A DNA stretch of 64,000 nt from Helicobacter cetorum MIT 00-7128. Lineage in GTDB: Bacteria > Campylobacterota > Campylobacteria > Campylobacterales > Helicobacteraceae. The translations under genes were made by a program, and so were the position numbers. Under the pieces are notes generated by a model. The model saw nothing but the letters and a program-made list of their open reading frames with translations, ran no database searches and was not told where the DNA came from. Location: NCBI RefSeq assembly GCF_000259255.1, contig NC_017737.1, forward strand, positions 744,001 to 808,000, written 5' to 3'. Shown here in pieces: positions 1 to 8,859 of the stretch (positions are counted from its first letter, which is position 1; each line of letters starts with the position of its first letter).

Positions 1-72
1 TGGGGAGTTCCTTTAAGGTTTTTAGCCCCTAGTGAGATAGCTTATCTTAGGCTTTTACCCAAAGAAAGCTAA
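1..72 (+). CDS. C-terminal end of an unidentified protein (5' truncated by window)
   Basis: Frame 1 is open from the first base and ends at a TAA at 70-72, giving about 23 residues (start WGVPLRFLAP, end LLPKES). The tail reads like ordinary coding sequence and is followed by a hairpin. Too little is present to assign a family. By synteny with H. pylori it should be the gene beyond hsrA and RepG, but the product cannot be confirmed here. Confidence 0.4.
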   Translation, partial: WGVPLRFLAPSEIAYLRLLPKES

Positions 73-90
73 AATTTTAAAAAAGCTATA

Positions 91-116
91 GCAAGCTTTT
101 AAAAAAAAGAGCTTGC
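91..116. terminator. Hairpin between convergent genes, possible bidirectional terminator
   Basis: The arms GCAAGCT (91-97) and AGCTTGC (110-116) form a 7-bp stem around an A-rich loop, in the gap between a gene ending at 72 (+) and one ending at 125 (-). The minus-strand side is followed by a T-rich run. It would suit termination of either convergent transcript. Confidence 0.4.
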
Positions 117-124
117 CATAAAAG

Positions 125-490
125 CTAGGATTTAACGACATTACCCCTTACAATAAAGCAATGTTTAATCACAAAGAATCGCCATGACCAAGTATGAGAT
201 ATGGATACATTCACTAGGGTGTGTCCAACGCCACCTGATTGCTCTAGGGCGTTTGCTATAGCCTTATCTAAAGCGTTCTTGCTTTTAGACCCTAAAGGAA
301 TTTCACGATAAGCAAAAGGAATGAAATTATCCTTATAATAGCATGCCTTACCCTCAACAACCCCTGAACTTTGGTTTTTAACCCCCTCACTATTGAGAGA
401 AACCATGCCCAGATTACCAATTTGTTGTGAACAACCCGTAATTAAAAGCACTCCTAAACCTAGAGTCGCTTTAGCGATTTTATTTTTCAT
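125..490 (-). CDS. TRL-like lipoprotein
   Basis: A 121-residue protein with a lysine-containing N terminus, a short hydrophobic stretch and the lipobox LITGC, which would place a lipidated Cys at residue 20. The rest is a small soluble domain with GKACYYK and a conserved-looking GVGHTLVNVSI segment, resembling the TRL-like lipoproteins of Helicobacter. A good Shine-Dalgarno sequence (AAGGAG on the minus strand) lies just before the ATG. A 13-base A tract (534-546) lies about 45 bases upstream of the start. The function of the family is unknown; surface or periplasmic anchoring is inferred from the lipobox. Confidence 0.75.
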   Translation of the reverse strand: MKNKIAKATLGLGVLLITGCSQQIGNLGMVSLNSEGVKNQSSGVVEGKACYYKDNFIPFAYREIPLGSKSKNALDKAIANALEQSGGVGHTLVNVSISHTWSWRFFVIKHCFIVRGNVVKS

Positions 491-533
491 AAAAACTCCT
501 TATTTAAATTTCAAACAGCGGAGCTTAATTTTG

Positions 534-546
534 AAAAAAAAAAAAA
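534..546. repeat. 13-base A homopolymer upstream of the TRL-like lipoprotein gene
   Basis: Uninterrupted A13 on the plus strand (T13 on the coding strand of the lipoprotein gene), about 45 bases before its start. Tracts of this length in gastric Helicobacter promoters change length by slippage and can tune expression. No clear -10 was recognised beside it, so a role is only possible. Confidence 0.5.
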
Positions 547-699
547 CAACAAATGGTAAATAAAGTTTTAAAAACAAAAACTAAGATAAAATAAAAGATG
601 AAAGCATTTCCTAAAATTGCAATAAGATTAAAGAAAGGGATTATAAAATTTAAACTTTCCTATTGGCTAAACAAAAAATTACAAAAGAAACTAAAAGAA

Positions 700-788
700 T
701 CAAAACAACTATTGGGAAGAAGAGAAAGGAGGGGGAGGTGACTCTTCTAACCCAATAGTGCCAACCAAACCCTAAGGAATGGTTGGAT
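700..788 (-). ncRNA. repG: RepG-type small RNA (regulator of polymeric G repeats)
   Basis: On the minus strand a TATAAT preceded by TG (795-800) predicts a transcript start near 788. The transcript would begin with a hairpin (arms 780-786 and 761-767, CCAACCA/TGGTTGG). It ends in a strong two-part stem: ACTATTGGG with CCCAATAGT (751-759/708-716) plus 7 bp (742-748/718-724), followed by a T-rich tail. The 17-nt terminator loop (725-741) reads C/U-rich on the RNA, with core CCUCCCCCUCC. Position beside hsrA, predicted length near 88 nt and the C/U-rich terminator loop all match H. pylori RepG, which base-pairs with G repeats in the tlpB leader and affects LPS genes. The identity is strong by structure and synteny; the ends are estimates. 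Confidence 0.85.
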
Positions 789-794
789 TTGACT

Positions 795-800
795 ATTATA
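795..800 (-). promoter_or_regulatory. -10 box of the RepG promoter
   Basis: Minus-strand TATAAT with a TG immediately upstream (extended -10). It sits 7 bases before the predicted RepG 5' end, as expected for a sigma-80 promoter of Helicobacter. Confidence 0.7.
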
Positions 801-882
801 CAATAGAATTATGATTTTAGGAAAAAATTTTTTAATTTTTGTTTGAAATAGATAGGGAGAACCACAAAAAAGATGCGTTTTT

Positions 883-928
883 AAAAAACTTAAGTTTTTT
901 TTAAACTAACTTAAAATTATGCTATAAT
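883..928 (+). promoter_or_regulatory. hsrA promoter with candidate autoregulatory operator
   Basis: A TATAAT at 923-928 preceded by TGC lies about 38 bases before the hsrA ATG. Upstream are two direct copies of AACTTAA (887-893 and 908-914), 21 bp apart or two helical turns; the first lies in an 18-bp perfect palindrome (883-900). The repeats cover the -35 region. OmpR-type regulators bind such tandem half-sites, and HP1043/HsrA is known to bind its own promoter, so this is the likely operator. The exact footprint is inferred. Confidence 0.6.
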
Positions 929-965
929 CCAAGTTAAAATACTCTTAAATTAGGGGTCAATCACC

Positions 966-1637
966 ATGCGTGTCTTACTTATTGAAAATAATTCTGTTTT
1001 AGGCGATGAAATTGAAAAATGCTTGAATGAGCGTGGCTTTATGGCTGATGCAGTAGAGAATTTAGAAGATTTTGAATACTACATTGGCGTTAGAAATTAT
1101 GATTTAGTCATGGTTAGTGATAAAAATGCCTTTAATTTAGTTTCTAAAATTAAAGAAAGACATTCTTCTACTGTGGTGTTGGTTTCTTCAGATAATCCTA
1201 CAAGCGAAGAAGAGATTAGTGCGTTTGAGCAAGGCGCAGATGATTACATTGCTAAGCCTTATCGTAGCATTAAGGCTCTTGTAGCAAGAATTGAGGCTCG
1301 TTTAAGATTTTGGGGCTCAAATGTCATTGAAATTGAAGATTTGATTATTAGTCCTAATGAGGAAAAGATTGTTTATAAGGGGCGTGAAATTGAAGTTAAA
1401 GGCAAGCCCTTTGAAGTGCTTACGCATTTAGCTAGACATAGAGACCAAATTGTTTCTAAAGAGCAACTTTTAGATGCTATTTGGGAAGAGCCAGAATTAG
1501 TTACTCCAAATGTGATTGAAGTGGCTATCAATCAAATCCGTCAAAAAATGGATAAGCCTCTTAATATCTCCACCGTAGAGACTGTGAGGCGTAGGGGTTA
1601 TCGCTTTTGTTATCCTAAAGGAGGGTGTGAAGAATAG
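966..1637 (+). CDS. hsrA: HsrA (HP1043-type) orphan OmpR-family response regulator
   Basis: A 223-residue protein with a receiver domain (about 1-118) and a winged-helix DNA-binding domain (about 125-215, ending in the typical RRRGYRF wing). The receiver is atypical: the phosphoacceptor Asp after the third strand is replaced by Ser (VMVSDK, about residue 51), while the Lys near 97 remains. In H. pylori this essential regulator works without a kinase or phosphorylation and acts as a homeostatic stress regulator of metabolism, translation and redox genes. It stands alone, transcribed away from the RepG locus, with its own promoter and likely autoregulation. Confidence 0.95.
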   Translation: MRVLLIENNSVLGDEIEKCLNERGFMADAVENLEDFEYYIGVRNYDLVMVSDKNAFNLVSKIKERHSSTVVLVSSDNPTSEEEISAFEQGADDYIAKPYRSIKALVARIEARLRFWGSNVIEIEDLIISPNEEKIVYKGREIEVKGKPFEVLTHLARHRDQIVSKEQLLDAIWEEPELVTPNVIEVAINQIRQKMDKPLNISTVETVRRRGYRFCYPKGGCEE

Positions 1638-1638
1638 T

Positions 1639-2682
1639 TTAGCTATGAGCTAAAATTTCTTCTATTTGCTCTTTTATGTCTTTATAATTAAAACTTTCTT
1701 TAAAGCCCTCTATTTTACCCCCACTAGCGTTTTTATGTCCGCCTCCATTAAAGCAAGCCTTGCTTAAAGCACTCACATCGCAATTTCCATTAGCCCTTAA
1801 ACTCACATTTCCTTTAGCATTCACATCTATATAAAAATCAAAGTCGGGGTTTTGCACCAAGAAAAGATTTGCTAAAACGCTAATACCCCCCATAGAATAA
1901 CTTAAAAACCCTTTTTTGTCTTGGTAATAAACACAGCATTCTTCTTTCTTTGTTGATAGTAAGCGCACTTGTGCGTTAGAAGAGATAGTGTCCATAGTTT
2001 CTGTGTTAGGATTGCCCCCTAGAGCGATTTTTTTCAGCCTAAAAAGGTCGTTATCATAGGCTACGGGAGCATTTTCTAAGAATAAATAATTTTTAACTTC
2101 TTCTAAAAGTTTTAATTTGTAATTGCGGTTTTCTGTTTCAAACATAAAGCGGTTTAATTCGGTGCTTTGACTAACCATGCGCATGCAAACTTTCCCCAAC
2201 TCAAAACCATAGCCTTGTGTGTCCCAAATATCCACCGAATTAACCATTTCTACTAAATAATCTAGCCAAGTAGTATGGCTAGGCTCTAAGATAGTGTAGT
2301 GTTGTTTTAAAAACTCATAAGTGATTTTAGTTGCAGAACGACTAGTGTCTAAAAAATACCAATGAAAACTCTCGGCCACTTCTTTACCGCTAATGTGATG
2401 GTCTAGTAGTTGGATTTGAATGTCTTTTTGTTGGAGGCGGTATTCTTGAACTTTATCTTGTAAATATTGTGCCTCACCTAAACTCAAATTTAAATCACTA
2501 ATGAGAATGAGAATTTTTGTCTCACTAGATTGAGCGATAGCATTTAGAATTTCATAAATGCGTGCTAAAACTTCACGCCCATAATTAGCGTTATAACATT
2601 GAACTTTGGTAAAAAATTGTTTTGAAATAAGCTGGCATGCATAGCCGTCTAAATCAATGTGTGAAAGATGATAAACTTGCAT
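1639..2682 (-). CDS. DHH/DHHA1-family phosphoesterase (NrnA/NrnB-like)
   Basis: A 347-residue protein of the DHH superfamily. Metal-binding motifs are in order: HIDLDG (8-13), a DLN segment near residue 64, LLDHH near 92-96, and the C-terminal DHHA1 signature GGGHKNASGG near 310-320. Members are manganese-dependent nucleases or phosphatases that degrade nano-RNA, pAp or cyclic dinucleotide products. Which substrate this one uses cannot be told from sequence. It is immediately downstream of flhA (gap about 18 bases) and probably co-transcribed. It corresponds to HP1042 of H. pylori. Confidence 0.85.
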   Translation of the reverse strand: MQVYHLSHIDLDGYACQLISKQFFTKVQCYNANYGREVLARIYEILNAIAQSSETKILILISDLNLSLGEAQYLQDKVQEYRLQQKDIQIQLLDHHISGKEVAESFHWYFLDTSRSATKITYEFLKQHYTILEPSHTTWLDYLVEMVNSVDIWDTQGYGFELGKVCMRMVSQSTELNRFMFETENRNYKLKLLEEVKNYLFLENAPVAYDNDLFRLKKIALGGNPNTETMDTISSNAQVRLLSTKKEECCVYYQDKKGFLSYSMGGISVLANLFLVQNPDFDFYIDVNAKGNVSLRANGNCDVSALSKACFNGGGHKNASGGKIEGFKESFNYKDIKEQIEEILAHS

Positions 2683-2700
2683 AATTTTCCTTAAAAATAA

Positions 2701-4905
2701 TTAAAAATTAATATGTATTGTGCCTAGAGCCTCAAAATTAGAGTTGGGGTCTAATTCAGCATGGCTTAGAACAACCACATCAATTCTAGCTTGTTCCATT
2801 TGGCTAGAAAGAGCCTTTCTTAGATTTGGCTCTACGATTAGAATAACCGGCGCAACGCCTTTTTGTAAGACTTTCATAGATTCTTCAGAAACAATCTCAA
2901 TGAGTTTTTGCAATTCGCTCACATTCAATAACAAACTCTTAGAAGAGCCATTTTCACGCAATTTGTTAAGTAAGAATTGCTCAGTATCTGTAGAGAAAGT
3001 TAGAAATTTTAAATTTCCATCTTCAGATTTAAAGGTATTAGTAATCACTCTTGATAGTCTTGCTCTAACTTGTTCGGTTAAAATATTCACATCATTTTGA
3101 ACTTGAGGCGCAATATCAGTAATGGTTTCTAAAATAGTAAGCATATCTTTAATAGGGATTTTTTCATGTAATAGGGCTTGTAAGACTGAGCGAATGGCAC
3201 CGGTTGGGATTTTCTTACTTTCATCTACAATGGTAGGATAATCTTTAGCCAAGCGCTCCAAGAGTGCTTTAACTTCATCTTTAGTGATAAAGTCTTCAGC
3301 ATATTTTTTCACTAATTCGCTTGTGTGCGTAGCAATAACTGTGCTAGGGTCAATGATAGTATAGCCTTGAATAATCGCCTCTTCTTTATCCTTGGCATCA
3401 ATCCATAGAGCATCCATGCCAAAAGCTGGTTCTTTGGTAGGGATTCCCTCAATTTCTTTACTCACAAATCCGGTATTCATAGCTAGAAATTTATCAGGCA
3501 TTACAGCGCCATCGCCAATGACTATACCTTTAAGCTTGATTTCATAATGCGTTGGGGGAAGTTGCAAATTATCTCTAATTCTAATTTGAGGCATTAAAAA
3601 GCCATAATCGCTTGCAATCTTTTTTCTAATACCTCTAATTCTTTCTAATAAATCGCCCCCTTGCTTAATATCAGCTAGACTAATAAGTTGATAACCTAAA
3701 GCAAGCTCTAAAAATTCAATTTTTAACACTTCATCAATCGCTTGTTCTTCTTCTCTTTTAATCTCTTCTTGGCTTTTAGGCTTGCTAGTTGTTTGGGCAT
3801 GGGCTTGTGTTTTGATGCTAGGAGATTTTGGATTAAAATCAACGCCTAACTTTTTGCCTAAATAGTTTTCAAACTTAGTAAGCAAGCCATCTTTTCCTTC
3901 TCTACTAATAAGCCAAGCAACAAATAAAAAGAGTGTCCCTACAAATGCTAAAGAAAAACTAGGAAGTCCGGGAATGGTAGCAAAGAGTAATAGTATCGCC
4001 CCCACAATCACTAAAGTCTTACTCTTGTTGGTAAGTTGAGTGATAAGTTTGGAGGCAAAGTCTTCTTCTTCGTTTTGTGTGGTGCGAGTAGCGACAATAC
4101 CGGTAGCTGTGGCAATAATTAAAGCAGGAATTTGTCCTACAAGCCCATCGCCAATGGTTAGGATAGTAAAAGTGCTAGCACTAAAACTCACGCTCATATC
4201 TCTTTGAAACACGCCTACCAAAAAGCCCCCAATAATATTAATAAGCGTAATGACAATAGAGGCAATCGCATCACCTTTAACAAATTTGCTCGCACCATCC
4301 ATTGCGCCATAAAAATCTGCCTCTTGGCTTAAGGCGGTGCGTCGCTTTTTGGCCTCTTTATCATCAATAAGCCCTGAGTTTAAATCTGCATCAATTGCCA
4401 TTTGTTTTCCGGGCATGGCATCTAAAGCAAATCTAGCTCTTACTTCAGTAACCCTAGTAGAACCATTAGTAACAACTAATAAATTCACTAGCACCAAAAT
4501 ACTAAAAATTATCGCTCCAATGACATAATTCCCGCTAACGGTAAATTCCCCAAACGCTGTGATAATATCACTTACATTATTAGGTCCTTTATAGCCTTGA
4601 GTTAAAATCATTCTAGTGGTGGCGACATTTAAGGCTAGACGATACAAGGTTACAATAAGCAGTAAAGTAGGAAAAGCGCTAAAATCTGTAGGTTTATCAA
4701 TATAAAGCCCAATTAAGATAATCAATACTGATAGAGCGATTGAAATAGTGAGTAAAAAATCTAGTAAAAAAGGCGGTAGTGGCACAATAATAATAGCTAA
4801 AATCGCAATCACAAAAACAACTACCGCTAAGTCTTTGGATTGCAAGAAGCGTTTTAGGATAGGAAAGGTTTTTCTAAATGCTGTTTTTGAGCGTTCGCTT
4901 GCCAT
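2701..4905 (-). CDS. flhA: Flagellar type III export protein FlhA
   Basis: A 734-residue FHIPEP-family protein. The N-terminal half (about 25-345) holds some eight membrane segments and the conserved cytosolic loop around [19 protein letters not shown]. The C-terminal half is the cytosolic nonameric-ring domain that docks chaperone-substrate complexes. FlhA is the core of the flagellar export gate, and in Helicobacter it is also needed for activation of the RpoN and FliA flagellar genes. Its length is normal. It is divergent from rpsO and followed by the DHH gene on the same strand. Confidence 0.97.
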   Translation of the reverse strand: MASERSKTAFRKTFPILKRFLQSKDLAVVVFVIAILAIIIVPLPPFLLDFLLTISIALSVLIILIGLYIDKPTDFSAFPTLLLIVTLYRLALNVATTRMILTQGYKGPNNVSDIITAFGEFTVSGNYVIGAIIFSILVLVNLLVVTNGSTRVTEVRARFALDAMPGKQMAIDADLNSGLIDDKEAKKRRTALSQEADFYGAMDGASKFVKGDAIASIVITLINIIGGFLVGVFQRDMSVSFSASTFTILTIGDGLVGQIPALIIATATGIVATRTTQNEEEDFASKLITQLTNKSKTLVIVGAILLLFATIPGLPSFSLAFVGTLFLFVAWLISREGKDGLLTKFENYLGKKLGVDFNPKSPSIKTQAHAQTTSKPKSQEEIKREEEQAIDEVLKIEFLELALGYQLISLADIKQGGDLLERIRGIRKKIASDYGFLMPQIRIRDNLQLPPTHYEIKLKGIVIGDGAVMPDKFLAMNTGFVSKEIEGIPTKEPAFGMDALWIDAKDKEEAIIQGYTIIDPSTVIATHTSELVKKYAEDFITKDEVKALLERLAKDYPTIVDESKKIPTGAIRSVLQALLHEKIPIKDMLTILETITDIAPQVQNDVNILTEQVRARLSRVITNTFKSEDGNLKFLTFSTDTEQFLLNKLRENGSSKSLLLNVSELQKLIEIVSEESMKVLQKGVAPVILIVEPNLRKALSSQMEQARIDVVVLSHAELDPNSNFEALGTIHINF

Positions 4906-5017
4906 TATTAAATTGATTGCCTTTTAATATTAGATTGGTTTTCTAAAATTTTAATTCAAACTCTGTATTATAGTAAAAGTTCTCTTAAAGGATTGAATAA
5001 AAAAGCTAATTTTACGC

Positions 5018-5023
5018 TATAAT
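5018..5023 (+). promoter_or_regulatory. -10 box of the rpsO promoter
   Basis: TATAAT about 40 bases before the rpsO ATG, within an AT-rich region divergent from flhA. A strong AGGAGG-like ribosome binding site (about 5051-5056) precedes the ATG. Confidence 0.7.
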
Positions 5024-5062
5024 ATGCGCTTTTAATTTTAACTACCAATTAGGAGGTCATTT

Positions 5063-5335
5063 ATGGCTTTAAATCTGGAGAAAAAGCAAGAAATCATTAA
5101 GGCATTCGCTCTTAAAGAGAATGACACTGGTTCTTGTGAAGTTCAAGTAGCGTTATTAAGTGAGAGAATCAAGTATCTAACAGAGCATTTAAAAGCTAAT
5201 CCAAAAGACCATTCAAGTCGCTTAGGTCTTTTAAAATTAGTGGCTCAAAGACGCAATTTGTTAAAATATATCAAGCGCACTGCGCATGCAAGATATATGG
5301 ATTTAATCCAAAAACTTGGCATTAAAGACAGATAG
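5063..5335 (+). CDS. rpsO: 30S ribosomal protein S15
   Basis: A 90-residue S15 of standard length with the family's conserved DTGSCEVQVA segment near 22-31 and the helix LTEHLKANPKDHSSRLGLL. The C terminus includes RRNLLKYIKR, which binds 16S rRNA. S15 is a primary binder of the central domain of 16S rRNA and forms a bridge to the 50S subunit. It has its own promoter and an ideal Shine-Dalgarno sequence. waaL starts about 43 bases downstream on the same strand. Confidence 0.98.
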   Translation: MALNLEKKQEIIKAFALKENDTGSCEVQVALLSERIKYLTEHLKANPKDHSSRLGLLKLVAQRRNLLKYIKRTAHARYMDLIQKLGIKDR

Positions 5336-5377
5336 TCTTATTCTAAGTTTGATGATGAAAACATTGGTAATTTTGCA

Positions 5378-6691
5378 TTGATAGGGCGTTTAACAACACT
5401 TTTAGGTGCAAACCAAGTTTTCACTTCCCTTTTTGCTTTTTTCTTTTTAACTTCTTTCAAAAAACCTTTCGCACAGATTTTAATTGTATTATTAGTAGTT
5501 GGCGCACTTTATTACTTTATTAAATTTAGAAAAAAACCTTTTTCTTGCTCTTTGATATTTTTAGAGACTAGACATGTGTTTATATCTTCAATTTTGATGT
5601 TTCTAAGCGTATTGCCTAATATGTTTTTGGATAATGGTTTTTTATTTAGTCTGCGTTCGCTCAATATGCCTTTGGTGTATGTATTGGGGGCTTTAGGGAT
5701 TTTTTGTTTGTTTAATACCTATAAACAAATATCATTAAATCCAAAATGGCTTTTTAAATCCATGCTTATAGCAACTTGCATAAACGCCTTTATAGCTTGC
5801 TTGCAAGTCTCATATCATAAAATTTATCATCACAGCTCGTATCGTGCAGACGGATTTAGCACTATTGTGGGGTTTTCAACTTTGAGTGCGATTGCAGGTT
5901 TTGGTTGTTTTGCTTATGCTTTAGGGCAAGAAAATTCTAAAGAGCGCTATAAATATTCTTTAGGCATCATCTTAGCTTTTTTAATCGTTTTATTGAATGA
6001 TACAAGAAGTGCGTTATTAGCTTTTATGGCTACTTTTTTAGCAATAGTAATTTGGGCGTTAATAACAGATAAGAATAAAAAACGCTTATTAGTGCATGTA
6101 TTGGTCTTATTATGTGTATTTGGGGGAATTTTTGCGCTTAATAAGATGTTGTTTGTAGCTGAGCAATCTATTGATGAAAAAACGCAGTTTCAAAAAGACA
6201 TTGAACTCTATGAGCAAAAAAATGACCCAAACAGCAGTATAGGCATGCGCTTAGCTAGGTGGAAAGAGGCGATAGAAATTTTTAAAATGTCGCCCTTAAT
6301 TGGCATGAGCATTAAAACTCGTTGCGATAAACAAGCTGAAATTATTGAGCGTGCTAAATCTTATAGAGACCCTAGCACAGTGGATTGTAAAGAAAAATAT
6401 GATAATGAGTTTTTTAACACTTTAGCATCTCAAGGATTAGTAGGGATTATAGTGCTTATCTATTTTTTAGGGAGTATTTTTATTCTGTTTTATAAACGCC
6501 TTAAAGATAGCTTATTTTCTTATTCGCAAGACTTTTCTTATGTGGCTATCAATTTAATGCTGTTAGGTATGGTTATTTATTATGTAGTGTTATGTATTGG
6601 GTTTGACCCTTTTCACTTTTTTATTGAGGGGAGTTTTTTTGTTGCAATGGTGCTTATGGGTGTTCTTATGAGAGCAAGTTCCAAGCGCTAA
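5378..6691 (+). CDS. waaL: O-antigen ligase WaaL (Wzy_C family)
   Basis: A 437-residue polytopic membrane protein with about ten hydrophobic segments. A large periplasmic loop (about 270-345) lies between the last groups of helices, in the arrangement of the O-antigen ligase/polymerase family. The H. pylori protein in this place (HP1039) is the ligase that transfers O-antigen from undecaprenyl carrier to the lipid A core. The start is TTG; the nearest upstream ATGs in other frames run into stops, so a TTG start fits, though its ribosome binding site is weak. It follows rpsO and precedes the aroQ promoter. Confidence 0.85.
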   Translation: MIGRLTTLLGANQVFTSLFAFFFLTSFKKPFAQILIVLLVVGALYYFIKFRKKPFSCSLIFLETRHVFISSILMFLSVLPNMFLDNGFLFSLRSLNMPLVYVLGALGIFCLFNTYKQISLNPKWLFKSMLIATCINAFIACLQVSYHKIYHHSSYRADGFSTIVGFSTLSAIAGFGCFAYALGQENSKERYKYSLGIILAFLIVLLNDTRSALLAFMATFLAIVIWALITDKNKKRLLVHVLVLLCVFGGIFALNKMLFVAEQSIDEKTQFQKDIELYEQKNDPNSSIGMRLARWKEAIEIFKMSPLIGMSIKTRCDKQAEIIERAKSYRDPSTVDCKEKYDNEFFNTLASQGLVGIIVLIYFLGSIFILFYKRLKDSLFSYSQDFSYVAINLMLLGMVIYYVVLCIGFDPFHFFIEGSFFVAMVLMGVLMRASSKR

Positions 6692-6731
6692 ACCCTTTCT
6701 TATATTAAAGGTTAAAAACTAGAACTTATGA

Positions 6732-6737
6732 TATAAT
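6732..6737 (+). promoter_or_regulatory. -10 box of the aroQ promoter
   Basis: TATAAT lies 32 bases before the aroQ ATG chosen here. It overlaps the upstream in-frame ATG (6736), which makes that earlier start implausible. Confidence 0.65.
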
Positions 6738-6768
6738 GCACTCCTATTACTATCAAGGAGAGAGTATT

Positions 6769-7266
6769 ATGAAAATTTTAGTTATTCAAGGACCTAACTT
6801 GAACATGCTAGGGCATAGAGACCCTAGACTTTATGGAATGGTTACCTTAGATCAAATTCATGAAATGATGCAAACTTTTGTTAAGCAAAGCAACCTAGAT
6901 TTAGAATTAGAATTTTTTCAAACTAATTTTGAAGGTGAAATCATTGATAAAATTCAAGAGAGTGTAGGCAGTGATTATGAGGGTATTATTATCAATCCTG
7001 GAGCGTTTAGCCACACTTCTATTGCGATTGCTGATGCGATTATGTTGGCAGGTAAGCCTGTGATTGAGGTGCATTTAACTAACATTCAAGCTAGAGAAGA
7101 ATTTAGAAAAAATTCTTATACCGGAGCAGCATGTGGGGGCGTGATTATGGGATTTGGGCCACTTGGATACAATATGGCATTAATGGGTATGGTAAATATC
7201 TTAGCCGAGATGAAAGCCTTTCAAGAAGCTCAACAAAATAATCCCAATGGACCAGTAAATAACTAA
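6769..7266 (+). CDS. aroQ: Type II 3-dehydroquinate dehydratase
   Basis: A 165-residue type II dehydroquinase, which converts 3-dehydroquinate to 3-dehydroshikimate in the shikimate pathway. Signature motifs are GPNLNMLG near 8-15 with the flexible-loop Arg/Tyr (RLYG), NPGAFSHTS near 76-84 and EVHLTN near 98-103. The start at 6769 is preferred over an in-frame ATG 33 bases upstream because it has an AAGGAG site 9-14 bases before it and because a -10 box overlaps the upstream start. The C-terminal dozen residues are Asn/Gln/Pro-rich and probably disordered. It heads a run into pepQ and folK. Confidence 0.96.
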   Translation: MKILVIQGPNLNMLGHRDPRLYGMVTLDQIHEMMQTFVKQSNLDLELEFFQTNFEGEIIDKIQESVGSDYEGIIINPGAFSHTSIAIADAIMLAGKPVIEVHLTNIQAREEFRKNSYTGAACGGVIMGFGPLGYNMALMGMVNILAEMKAFQEAQQNNPNGPVNN

Positions 7267-7285
7267 TATTTCAAAGAGGCAAAAG

Positions 7286-8368
7286 ATGAGCCAATTGAAT
7301 CAAGAGAGCAACCAATCGCATTTTACCCTAGATGAAAATGCCATGTTCTTTGAATGTGCCTATAGTTGCGATAATGCTTTGTTTTTGCAACTAGAGGAGC
7401 GTGCGTTTTTTATCACTGATTCTCGCTATACCCAAGAGGCTAGAGAAAATATTAAGCCTAAGGATGGCAAGAGTGTTGAGGTAATAGAGACAAGTGATTT
7501 GGTATCAAAGGCGCTTGAATTGATTCAAAAAAGCTCTGTTAAAAAACTCTTTTTTGACCCTAATTTTGTCAATTTGCAAACCTATAAGCGTTTGGAATCA
7601 GTCATAAATGGCAAAGTTATTTTAGAGGGTATAGTTAATTATCATCGCCAAAAACGCATTATTAAGACTTCGCATGAACTAGAGCTTTTGAAAAAATCTC
7701 AAGCCTTGAATGTTGAGGCATTTGATAATTTTGCTAAATATGTGAAGACGATTTTTGGTCAAGAAAAGTCATTGAGCGAGTGTTTTTTACAGCATAAAGT
7801 AAAGGATTTTTTGACTAGAGATGGTCTTTATAATCTGAGCTTTGAGCCAATCTTAGCGTTTAATGCCAATGCAAGTAAGCCCCATGCTTTGCCTAGTGCA
7901 AAAGATTTTCTTAATAATGAAGATAGCTTTCTTTTGGATATGGGAATTAAGTATGAGCGCTATTGCTCTGATAGGACCCGCACAGCTTTTTTTGATTCTA
8001 AGAATTTTAATTTCCAAAAAGAGCAAACCTTTAAAGACAAAGAACACCAAAAGATTTATGACATTGTTAAAAAAGCTCAAGAAAATGCCATTACAAACAT
8101 TAGGGCAGGCATGACAGGTAAAGAGGCTGATAACTTAGCTAGAAAAGTTATAGAAGAGCAAGGTTATGGCAAGTATTTTACTCATAGCACAGGGCATGGC
8201 ATTGGATTAGATATTCATGAACTTCCCTTTATTTCCCCACGAAGTGAAACAATACTAGAAGAAGGTATGGTTTTTTCTATAGAGCCCGGAATTTATATTC
8301 CCGGGTTTTTTGGGGTGCGCATTGAAGATTTAGTTGTAATTAAAAATTCTAAAGCTGAAGTTATCTAA
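7286..8368 (+). CDS. pepQ: M24-family aminopeptidase (Xaa-Pro dipeptidase-like)
   Basis: A 360-residue creatinase-fold protein. The N-terminal third (about 1-125) is the creatinase-like domain, followed by the pita-bread catalytic domain. Dinuclear metal ligands are visible: Asp in LLDMGI and SDRTRT (about 218 and 229), His in [13 protein letters not shown] (about 300), Glu in SIEPGIY (about 332) and Glu in RIEDLV (about 347). The family removes N-terminal residues next to proline or splits X-Pro dipeptides. It corresponds to HP1037. Its stop codon overlaps the folK start by one base (TAATG), showing tight coupling. Confidence 0.9.
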   Translation: MSQLNQESNQSHFTLDENAMFFECAYSCDNALFLQLEERAFFITDSRYTQEARENIKPKDGKSVEVIETSDLVSKALELIQKSSVKKLFFDPNFVNLQTYKRLESVINGKVILEGIVNYHRQKRIIKTSHELELLKKSQALNVEAFDNFAKYVKTIFGQEKSLSECFLQHKVKDFLTRDGLYNLSFEPILAFNANASKPHALPSAKDFLNNEDSFLLDMGIKYERYCSDRTRTAFFDSKNFNFQKEQTFKDKEHQKIYDIVKKAQENAITNIRAGMTGKEADNLARKVIEEQGYGKYFTHSTGHGIGLDIHELPFISPRSETILEEGMVFSIEPGIYIPGFFGVRIEDLVVIKNSKAEVI

Positions 8369-8859
8369 TGCGAGAGATTCTTTTGACCCGTTTTTTTCCA
8401 AGTGATTCTAAAGCTAGAGTGCATTTCAAAAATAGGGTTGTGTTAGGACTTGGTGCTAATATGAAAAATCCTTTAAAAACTTTAGAGCAATGCTACTTAT
8501 GGCTTAAGAATCATAGCGCTATAGGCAAAGTTTTTTCTTCGCCTATTTATCTAAACCCTCCTTTTGGCTATCTCAAACAGGCTCCTTTTTATAATGCGAC
8601 CCTTGTGCTTAGAACGAGTTTGAATTTGCGTAAATTCTTTGCTTTAGTTTTTTATGTAGAGAGGCGTTTTGGACGCAAGAGAAAGCGTGAGTTTAAAGAT
8701 GCTCCAAGAACCTTAGATATTGATATTATAGCCTTTAATAAAATTGTTTTAAATCAAGCTTATTTAACTTTGCCTCACCCTAAATGGAGTGAGCGAGAGT
8801 CTGTATTAGTGCCTTTAGCGTTGCAACAAGTCCTTGTAAAGAAAGGGGGATTAGGGTGA
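8368..8859 (+). CDS. folK: 6-hydroxymethyl-7,8-dihydropterin pyrophosphokinase (HPPK)
   Basis: A 163-residue HPPK, which transfers pyrophosphate from ATP to hydroxymethyl-dihydropterin in folate synthesis. Family motifs are [10 protein letters not shown] near 27-36, the pterin-side NPPF and FYNATL segments, the basic loop [22 protein letters not shown] with the metal-binding DIDI, and [16 protein letters not shown] near the C terminus. An extra 25 residues precede the usual start of the fold. It overlaps pepQ by one base and flhF by four, so it is embedded in the flagellar operon, as in H. pylori (HP1036). Confidence 0.92.
   Translation: MREILLTRFFPSDSKARVHFKNRVVLGLGANMKNPLKTLEQCYLWLKNHSAIGKVFSSPIYLNPPFGYLKQAPFYNATLVLRTSLNLRKFFALVFYVERRFGRKRKREFKDAPRTLDIDIIAFNKIVLNQAYLTLPHPKWSERESVLVPLALQQVLVKKGGLG

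Noticed and set aside
5018-5030. Possible ribosomal leader regulatory structure before rpsO
   Set aside because: Only a promoter and ribosome binding site can be seen; the leader is too short for a recognisable S15-binding structure.
6736-6768. Longer AroQ start at 6736
   Set aside because: That ATG overlaps the TATAAT of the promoter and would not be in the mRNA; the ATG at 6769 has a good ribosome binding site.
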